A stretch of DNA of 64,000 nt, from contig JAWNZC010000002.1 of assembly GCA_035771165.1 (NCBI GenBank), forward strand, positions 1,671,501 through 1,735,500, read 5' to 3'. Position 1 is the first letter of the stretch; every line of letters begins with the position of its first letter. Below are positions 57,137 to 64,000 of the stretch, piece after piece. The position numbers and the translations under genes were made by a program. This DNA is from Paragorgia papillata. Lineage: Eukaryota; Cnidaria; Anthozoa; Scleralcyonacea; Coralliidae. The notes under the pieces were generated by a model. That model saw only the letters and a program-made list of their open reading frames with translations, made no database searches and was not told where the DNA came from.

Positions 57137-60102
57137 TCAATTGCACATCATTTTCCATTTAGGAACTTGACTGTATTGATACATTTCCTTTGGAGATAAT
57201 TCCAGGCTTTCTGTACACTGGCACACTAGATCAAGCCAAGAACCCAGCTATAAATAAAGCTTTGAAAGTCAGCGCTCATATCAGCGTTGATACTAAACAA
57301 GATACACTGTAAGTTGGCGCTAAAAATTATTATTATTGTTCAACACTTTGAAGCCTGACGACGAGCCTTTAAGGTTTATTGTGGCTAACGCCAGACGATT
57401 TTATCCAGGCCTCAAAGTGTTAGTTTTTTATCACATCAAACGATCTTAACGCTGGTACCTCCCGTAGCCTTAAGCCCGGCATACACTGAAACAAGTTTCT
57501 GAAACAAGTTTTCGAAACACATTTTCGAAAAAGTTTCCAAACTTGTTTGAAAAAATAGAACAGTGTTCTAATCAGGGAAACTTGGTTTCTGAAACAAAGT
57601 TTCTGAAACTTTTCAACATACACTGGAAACTTTTGTTTCTGAACTGACCGTGTTTCGGTAACTTGTTTCGGAAATTTTCTCTAGTGTATGCCGGACTTTA
57701 CATGCCTTGACATAACCTGCTTCTTTATTTCCATCTAAGCGTCTAAAGGCCTGGCCAAACGCTTTCAACATTTCATTCAACATTTGGTTGAATTCAACCG
57801 TGATTCAACATGTTGAAAGCGTTTGGCCACCCTGTTGAATGATGTTGAACGTTGTTGAATGATGTTGAACGAAATTTGAACATGTTCAACAGTGTTGAAC
57901 GATGTTGAATGAAATGTTGAAAGCGTTTGGCCAGGCCTCAAGACCCTGTTTACACCAGGGCGGACGAATTTGAGACCGGTCTCGATTTCGCCCTGTAAAC
58001 AGGCGGAACCGTACAAATAGTATATATATTTAGTATAAATACACAGGTGATTATAGAAAATCACGCGCGCTGATTGGTCGAGCTACTTCGGATTAATTCT
58101 CGATAATCACCTACAGCGTTTATTCAAAATGGCCGCCAGCCAAGTTGTCAATGCGACAGACGAGGAAATTAACAATTTTAAAGAAAATGTTGTTCCTAAA
58201 AGTACGAAAATGTGTATTTATACTAAAACAATTATTCACCTCAGGCTCAGTGAATATCGGTGAATAATAACCTCGACTTCGTCTCGGTTATTATACACCG
58301 ATATTCACCTCGCCTTCGGCGAATAATTGTTAAATAATCTAATAGTAATAATCTAGCCTCCTTCGCAGGCGTTCTTTGCGAGCCTCGATAATTCGAGACC
58401 GGTTCCGAATTTTTCTTCGGTGTAAACAGGCGGAACCGGCTTAATTCGAGACCTGTTCCGAATTCGTCTGGTACCATGTAAACATGCAGGGTCTAAAACT
58501 TTCTTTATTATTATTCAATATAATTAGGGATGGCAAAGAAAAAAGTTTGCTGTTCGACAAGATTTTTCATATTCCCGTCGAGGACACAAGTGAAGCTGAT
58601 GTTTATTCTACTTTTCAAAATGTTGTCGAATTCATCGGTAACTATACAATTCGCTCCTGCTCTTAAGGCGGATTTCCAGTCCTCGCACGAAGCAACCGTC
58701 GCTGCGAGTACTCGCACGTTTTCCACTGTATTTCCACCAAACGCAGCTCGTTTCGAGTACTCGCACGTTTTCCACTGTATTTCCACGACACGGTAATGAT
58801 TTCCTTTGTGCAGTTTTCCTCATGAATTACGAATCATTTGAAATACTTTGTTTTGATTGGTTTATTTACCGCGAGTACTTGCCGCGAGTAAAAAATAGTT
58901 CAAATTTTCCAACTATCTGCCACGAGCGCTAAAATACTCGCAGCGAGCTTGCGAGTGCTAATGCTCACAGCTAGCTGCGAGTTGCTTCGTGCGAGGACTG
59001 GAAACCCGCCTTTATAACGCGCATTGACTTGACGCCCATCGACTAGTATTTTTCTTTTTTTTTCTTAGATAATTACAGAGACCCTCCAGGTCAATCTGTT
59101 TTGGTTTGTTCTGCGCTCAATATAAGTCGGAGTATTACGATCGCCATTGCTTATTGCATGTGGAACAAGAAGTGGAGTCTTGAGGTTAGGAGGGAGGGAG
59201 GAAGGACGGAAGGAAGGATGCAAGGAAGGAAAGAAGGAAGGAAGATAGGAAGGAAGGAAGGAAGGAAGGAAGGAAGGAAGGAAGGAAGGAAGGAAGGAAG
59301 GAAGGAAGGAAGGAAGGAAGGAAGGAAGGAAGGAAGGAAGGAAGGAAGGAAGGAAGGAAGGAAGGAAGGAAGGAAGGAAGGAAGGAAGGAAGGAAGGAAG
59401 GACGGACGGACGGACGGACGGACGGATGGCAGCAAGCAAGCAAGCAAAGAAGGAAGGAAGGAAGGAAAGAAGGAAGGAAGGAAGGAAGGAAGGAAGGAAG
59501 GAAGGAAGGAAGGAAGGAAGGAAGGAAGGAAGGAAGGAAGGAAGGAAGGAAGGAAGGAAGGAAGGAAGGAAGGAGGGAGGGAGGGGAGGGAGGGATGGAA
59601 GGAAGGGAGGAAGGGAAGGAGGGAGGGAGAAGTAGGGAGGGAGGCTGGGGGAGGGAAGGAGGGAGGGAGGAAAGGAGGGAGGGAGAGATGCAAGGAGGGA
59701 GGAAGGAACTAACGAACGAACGGACGAACGAACCAACCAACCAACCAATGAATGAACGAACGAATGAATGAATGAATGAATGAATGAATGAATGAATGAA
59801 TGAATGAATGAATGAACGAAGGAAGAAATCAAGAAAGGAAAGAAAGGAAAGAATTAAGGGAGGAAGAAAGGAAAGAAGGAAGGAAGAAGGGCCACGACTT
59901 AGTGGTCATCACTAAGAATGAAGTAAACTAGCAGAGGCTCGTACAACTTTTGATATTATTATTTGTTTAGAAAGCCTACAGTCATGTCAAAAGATGCAAA
60001 ACAAATATGCAACCCAATCGATCGTTCATTAAACAGCTTTTGAAATGGGAAGAGAAACTTTATGGTCAGGTCTTAACTGATATTAGTGAGCCAGATTACT
60101 AA
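54686..60102 (+). CDS. STYXL1: STYXL1 (MK-STYX) pseudophosphatase orthologue, complete
   Basis: Exons: 54686-54758, 55599-55646, 55913-55974, 56298-56397, 56494-56565, 56905-56972, 57163-57308, 58528-58637, 59069-59184, 59971-60102; 308 aa, close to 313 in human. All junctions keep frame. The first junction has an alternative (donor 54781, acceptor 55595; 317 aa). N-terminal rhodanese-like half: [43 protein letters not shown]-terminal dual-specificity-phosphatase-like half: [60 protein letters not shown] and the closing [10 protein letters not shown]. In the HCx5R signature Ser241 stands at the catalytic Cys position and Cys240 at the His position, with Arg247 kept. Human MK-STYX also has Ser there (F-S), so the protein should be catalytically dead and act by binding partners. 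I chose the ATG at 54686 because its frame gives DIFNTLNQA, matching the human N-terminus; the ATG at 54661 is in another frame. Confidence 0.93.
55175..55387. repeat. Two hairpin-core MITEs in STYXL1 intron 1
   Basis: Two tandem copies with AACTCTTTCCTGTCCGAATT at the left, TTTTATTCTGGCTAACG(C)C core and CATCGGACAGGAATGAGTTA at the right, in inverse orientation to the copies at 1194-1387. The second keeps the complete core. Confidence 0.82.
55690..55860. repeat. TTTA/CTTA tetranucleotide array in STYXL1 intron 2
   Basis: TTTA units with a block of about twelve CTTA units near 55795-55838. The intron is only 266 nt and about two thirds of it is this array; it ends about 50 nt before exon 3. 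Confidence 0.93.
56575..56830. repeat. tRNA-derived SINE-like element (copy 2) in STYXL1 intron 5
   Basis: Matches 12950-13262 from GTGTAGAATATATACATTTT to ATGCCCAATATTAC, including the minus-strand tRNA-like CTCAGTGGTCAGAGCATTGC. It lacks the GGAATTGAACCCAC segment of copy 1. Starts 10 nt after the exon 5 end. Confidence 0.75.
57000..57136. repeat. TTTG/TCTG array in STYXL1 intron 6
   Basis: TTTG units changing to TCTG, ending 26 nt before the exon at 57163. The 190-nt intron is mostly this tract, which here serves as or lies beside the pyrimidine-rich 3' part of the intron. Confidence 0.93.
57465..57945. repeat. Two MITEs in STYXL1 intron 7
   Basis: 57465-57700: AAGCCCGGCATACACTGAAA and CTCTAGTGTATGCCGGACTT ends, interior of GAAACAAGTTT units; a relative lies at 60803-60985. 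57745-57945: AGGCCTGGCCAAACGCTTTC and GAAAGCGTTTGGCCAGGCCT ends (exact 20-bp inverse), interior of GTTGAACGATGTTGAA units. A GGTGTAAACAGGCGGAACCG-type repeat follows near 57955 and 58415. Confidence 0.85.
58664..59014. repeat. 351-bp MITE in STYXL1 intron 8
   Basis: TAAGGCGGATTTCCAGTCCT at the left and AGGACTGGAAACCCGCCTTT at the right, followed inward on both sides by CGCACGAAGCAAC or its inverse. The interior is rich in GCGAGTACTCG. The element starts 27 nt after the exon 8 donor and ends 55 nt before exon 9. Confidence 0.88.
59190..59880. repeat. GGAA-type tetranucleotide array in the last STYXL1 intron
   Basis: About 460 bp of GGAA units with GGAC, GCAA and GGGA blocks, then GAAC and GAAT runs to 59817 and more GGAA-like sequence. 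It starts six nt after the donor (59185). The long Lys/Glu/Gly/Arg and Pro/Ser/Phe/Leu frames here are repeat artefacts. Confidence 0.95.
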
Positions 60103-60344
60103 ATATTTGAACATTAACAATGACAATGACAGACGATGTAAAAAATGTGTATGTGTAATATATTGTAAATAACTATATGTGTAAAAGATGGTCTTGAAAG
60201 GTCAAAATGGGAATTGGGGATTTGTTTATTTTTAGCAGTGGGAACTGGGATTTTTGATTGGAATTTTTATCACTGGGAATGAGAAAAATTTAATAAGGAA
60301 AATACGTGGCTGGGATTTTATTCCTTTCATGCAAGACTTTGCGA

Positions 60345-60355
60345 GACTTCTTCCC

Positions 60356-60393
<38 letters not shown>

Positions 60394-60788
60394 AAATAAA
60401 GTTGTTCGACAACAACGATGCGCATGAATGATGAAAGGGTTAAGATGTGTTTTCAATAGGAGTGGGGGAATTGCCTTCATTCATTTCTTCTACACGGAGA
60501 ATCTTGTGGTCAGATTTTTCTGACATTTTCAACCAAATTAGGGCCCACTGTAATTGGCTAACGCTGTTGTGGTTCCCCTGCCATTGTTAAACCTGCTGTT
60601 ATTTATATGTTTATTTCTATGTATGTTACATATGGCGAAGTTAATAAAATAAAACCAAAAATTGAATGGCTTAGTCTTTGGTCTATGATCAATCTTTCCA
60701 CAAACTTTCAGGAAAACCTGTGCAATACTTTGTGAGATATTCTGGCGACAGACAGACAGACAGACGGACGGACGGACGGACGGACGGT
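60345..60788. repeat. Hairpin-core element and SINE-like repeat between STYXL1 and MDH2
   Basis: 60345-60442 has CGAGTAAAATCGTCTGGCG, TTAGACAGAGTAAAA and ends GATGAAAGGGTTAA. 60480-60788 is a SINE-like copy (CATTTCTTCTACACGGAGAA ... AAAACCTGTGCAATACTTTG) with a short ACAG/ACGG tail and about 100 bp of extra sequence in its middle. Confidence 0.75.
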
Positions 60789-60802
60789 GGTAATAACAGG
60801 TA

Positions 60803-60985
60803 AAACTTCCGAAACAAGTTATCGAAACACGCTCAGTTCAGAAACAAAAGTTTCCAGTGTATGTTGAAAAGTTTCCAAAACTTTGTTTCAGAAAGAACAC
60901 TGTTCTGTTTCTTAAACAACTTTCGGAAACTTTTTCGGTAATGTGTTTCGAAAACTTGTTTCGGAAACTTGTTTCAGACGTATGC
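60803..60985. repeat. GAAACAAGTTT-type MITE fragment
   Basis: Interior like 57465-57700 (GAAACAAAAGTTTCCAGTGT, CGGAAACTTGTTTCAG) but I could not find both terminal motifs. It lies about 240 bp upstream of the MDH2 start codon. An open frame from 60943 starts inside it and is not treated as a gene. Confidence 0.7.
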
Positions 60986-61226
60986 CAATTGCGTCTATAA
61001 ATGCGAATATAAATCTATCTTGCGAATATAAATGTGAAAGACCGCGCTCGGATCTGGGATCTAATAGTGTGTTCCACGCGCGAACCTTGCGTGAATCTCG
61101 CGTGTGTTTGTATTTCGTGTTTTCGTCAGATCACCATTCCTGTTGCTCGCCATCATTTTCTCATCTTTTTCGTCTTTTGGCCAGTGAGACTGAGTGTGTG
61201 CAGGAATTCTGCTTTTTAATACGACA

Positions 61227-64000
61227 ATGTTTCGTAGCCAACAGGTTTGCTGGTTCACCCTTCGGGGAGCAAGAAAGACCATGAGAGCATTCTCTGTATC
61301 TAGCAAGGTAAAAACTAAAAGTTTGTTGCAATTTATTCAATTTTTACATAGTTGATTGACCGTTGTACTTTGTAGACGTGTGTGTATGTCTGTTTAATTT
61401 ATAACGTATCTTGTACAATGCACGTGAAATTTTATGATAGGAAGTAGAAAAATAAGTGTTTTACATAGCCGACATACTGTATTTAAGATTGGACTTTATA
61501 CTGCGAGTTCATAAATTGCCATTAAAATGTTGATATTTATTTGTATATATTTTATGACAAGCTAATTTTTAAATGGATAGAAGTCTATCAAGTTTATACT
61601 TGTATTGTACAATTTAATTAGACCTGTATAAAAAATATTGATGCATCAAATTACTTTAGTCACACTTTTAAAATATATGACTGAATATGTATTATGACAG
61701 TGTCTTGTAGTGATAGATAAATATATAATATTATTTACCAAACAAAAGGTATACAGCCGGGCTGGCTTGCTTGTTGTGCTAATTGCATAATTTATCAGTT
61801 CTGGTAAGACATGAAGTCTCATTGTTTTAAATATGAACTGTACATGAACAAGCAGAACTTGGGAATTGTTCATAAGTTGAAAAAAGCTGATAAAGACAAA
61901 TTTTGTCATGTGTATGAAGCTTTTAGTGCCAGCCTCGGTAGGCGAGCCCAGCCCAGGCAATCGTGTTTATATGGGGGAAAAACCAGCCTGGGTAACTGTG
62001 ATCTCGGTCTCATAAAGCGAGATCTCAGCTAGGTGGGCTGGCCTGGCTCTCGTATAAACACAAGATGAAAATTAATAAGAAATGACAGCATAAGCGAGAT
62101 CTCAGCAAAGCAGACTAGCCTGGGTACCTGGGCTGGGTCACCTCCATATAAACACCTTCTTAGATGGAATGACTGTGGGACCTCTGAAAATTGTGCCAAG
62201 TGACGAATTAAACTTTACTGTGCATCCCACAGGCTTCCTTTATAGTGGTTAGCAAGAGTGGTGGAATATGTGGGCTAAGGGGGCTATAGCTCCCCAATAT
62301 TTCTAACAAGGGGGACTAGTGTCAAGTGGCTCTAGGGACCCTTTGGATTTTCTGTGTGTGTGTGTGTGAGAGAGAGTTCTGTTTTGATGCTGGTCACATT
62401 CTTAATATACTGATGTTTTTGCTGTTAGATAAACTCGTCAAAGGCTCTATGGTTGTCGACCAACCTCATTTCATGGTCTTTTGTCTTCATCTGCTTTCCA
62501 CCCCACCCCTGGTTGGTTGTTGACTAGTTTTGCACACTCTGAATTTATACACTATAAAATGCATGTCCTTAATTCATTAGTATATTATTTATTTTTTTAG
62601 AATAACACAAAAGTTGCTGTTTTAGGAGCTGCAGGTGGTATTGGTCAGCCATTATCATTGCTTCTTAAAATGTCACCAATGATTGATGAGTTAGCATTAT
62701 ACGACATTGTTAATACACCAGGTATAAGTATCACACACTACTGCATGTGCATGAAACTGTTTAACCCATTGCTGCCTAGAATGTGTGAGCCTGAGGGTTT
62801 TCCCTTTGACGAGTAAAAATAAAATCATCTGGTGTTAGACAGGGTAAAACAACAAAGGGGTTGCTTTTGGCCAACTCAAGCAGGAATTGGTTAATAACTT
62901 GTTTGACCTATTGCTACTGAGGATGTCTAAGGGTTCTCTCTTTGACAAGTAAAATCATCTAGCATTAGACAATGTAAAACAATAAAGGGGGTTGTTTTTG
63001 GTTGACTCAGGCAGAAATGGGTATCACTTGTGTTATATATCCAACGCAAAATTATGTCTGTTCTTTTTGTAATTTTAATATTTATTTTTTCTTCATTTAG
63101 GTGTTGCTGCTGATCTTAGTCATATTGAATCAACAGCAAAGGTATTAGGAAGATTGAATTGTTTTCCATATTAATTATATTAACAATTTTGAAGCTTGCA
63201 ACTTTATTTATTTTGTAAGTTAACATGGCGTGTGTATTAAAACTGTTTTGTCAAGGTCACTTCACACCAAGGTATGGAGCATATAGCAGATGCTTTAAAA
63301 GATTGTGATATTGTCTCCATACCAGCTGGATTACCAAGAAAACCAGGTACCATAATTGATTTGAGGATGAGTAAAATCTTCAGGTGTTAGACAGAGGGCT
63401 GTTTTTGGCCAGCTCAGGCAGGAATGGGTTAAGCTTCGATTTTCTTTTATTCAAATTCATGTCTTCTTCAGAAGAAGGACTAATTTTAATCCCATCATTT
63501 TTACAGTGTAATAATTATTCGTAGTATTGTCTGATTTTTATTTGTGTATTACAAAGTATAAATATAAATTGTATTTTTAACTGTTCATATGTGTGATTTT
63601 TAGGTATGACCAGAGATGACCTGTTCAATACTAATGCTAGTATAGTGAAAACATTGGCTGAGGCTTGTGCTAAGTAAGTCGAATAATAGTCAATTAAATT
63701 TGGTCTATTAATTACAATGATGCTAAACATTTCTGGTGTGGGGGAGTGACATGTGTTCATGGTGGACTTGTTTTGTTTTTTTCTCTTCAAGGTACTGTCC
63801 AAATGCCATCATAAGTATAATTTCAAATCCTGTAAGTAAAAAGAAAGAAATTGATATTTTCACTTTAAAAATCCAAATTATATGAATCAGTGTGATTGGG
63901 AAGGGAGGGGGGAAACACCCTGGGCACACCCTTAATTTACTGTTGTTTAATTATTGTTAATTAACTTACTTGTAGGTGAACTCTACTGTTCCCATAGCTT
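61227..64000 (+). CDS. MDH2: Mitochondrial malate dehydrogenase, N-terminal part (gene runs off the window)
   Basis: Exons: 61227-61307, 62601-62721, 63101-63141, 63256-63346, 63604-63673, 63792-63831, 63976-64000 (cut). All junctions keep frame; 156 residues visible of about 338. The enzyme interconverts malate and oxaloacetate with NAD in the mitochondrial matrix (TCA cycle, malate-aspartate shuttle). Exon 1 encodes a 27-residue presequence with five Arg or Lys before its end and no acidic residue ([19 protein letters not shown]), fitting mitochondrial import. Exon 2 begins [20 protein letters not shown], the NAD-binding glycine loop, and ends with [21 protein letters not shown] and [18 protein letters not shown] follow; in the second motif the two Arg near PRKPGMTRDD bind the dicarboxylate. 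The visible end is [13 protein letters not shown] see no defects. Confidence 0.96.
62761..63431. repeat. Three hairpin-core elements in MDH2 introns
   Basis: 62761-62893 (TTAACCCATTGCTGCC ... CAGGAATTGGTTAA), 62907-63022 (GACCTATTGCTACTGAGG ... CAGGCAGAAATGGGTA) and 63355-63431 (left end missing, right CAGGCAGGAATGGGTTAA). Each has the CATCTGGTGTTAGACAG-type core. The first two are in intron 2 and the third in intron 4, so the gene tolerates repeated insertions. Confidence 0.78.

Noticed and set aside
59065..59832. Open frame of 255 residues rich in Pro, Ser, Phe and Leu on the minus strand, and a Lys/Glu/Gly/Arg frame of 203 residues on the plus strand
   Set aside because: Both are translations of the GGAA tetranucleotide array inside the last STYXL1 intron; the real exon boundary (59184) lies just before it.

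Overview
This is nuclear DNA from an invertebrate animal. It is AT-rich, the genes are split by GT-AG introns, and the space between and inside genes is full of short self-complementary transposons and microsatellites. A PKD1-like polycystin, VEGF-C/PVF-type cysteine-rich proteins, an MK-STYX pseudophosphatase and mitochondrial malate dehydrogenase together point to a metazoan. A cnidarian (coral, anemone or hydrozoan) is my best guess, but nothing in the window proves the phylum. Gene models were built by hand from reading frames, splice signals, intron phase and remembered family motifs; no search was run.

Layout. (1) 91-3003, + strand: the last three visible exons of a PKD1-like polycystin. 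(2) 12474-4974, - strand: a six-exon gene for a predicted membrane-anchored PDGF/VEGF-like protein (signal peptide, degenerate cystine knot, CXCXC repeats, one transmembrane segment, very acidic tail). (3) 12.5-24.1 kb: no gene seen, only repeats. (4) 24205-32116, + strand: a complete six-exon paralogue of gene 2 with the same intron phases. The pair is head-to-head, 11.7 kb apart. (5) 32.1-48.8 kb: no gene seen; nested MITE, foldback and hAT-like elements. (6) 48858-49391, + strand: first two exons of a shorter, fast-evolving PDGF/VEGF-like gene, with a further half-domain exon near 52429-52566. (7) 54686-60102, + strand: a complete ten-exon STYXL1 (MK-STYX) orthologue with the catalytic Cys replaced by Ser. 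(8) 61227-64000, + strand: the first seven exons of mitochondrial malate dehydrogenase (MDH2), cut by the window edge. STYXL1 and MDH2 are also neighbours in the human genome.

The most interesting part is the set of PDGF/VEGF-like genes. Two are close paralogues that end in a transmembrane segment carrying the same two acidic residues, nine positions apart, which suggests a cell-surface rather than diffusible ligand. The second theme is a family of small elements around one hairpin core (TCTGGCGTTAGCCAGA), whose ends vary between copies but stay paired with each other, and whose core has repeatedly expanded into 25-bp tandem arrays.

Most long open frames outside these genes are low-complexity frames through tetranucleotide, TACTG, CAY, GGAA or TA repeats and are not genes.
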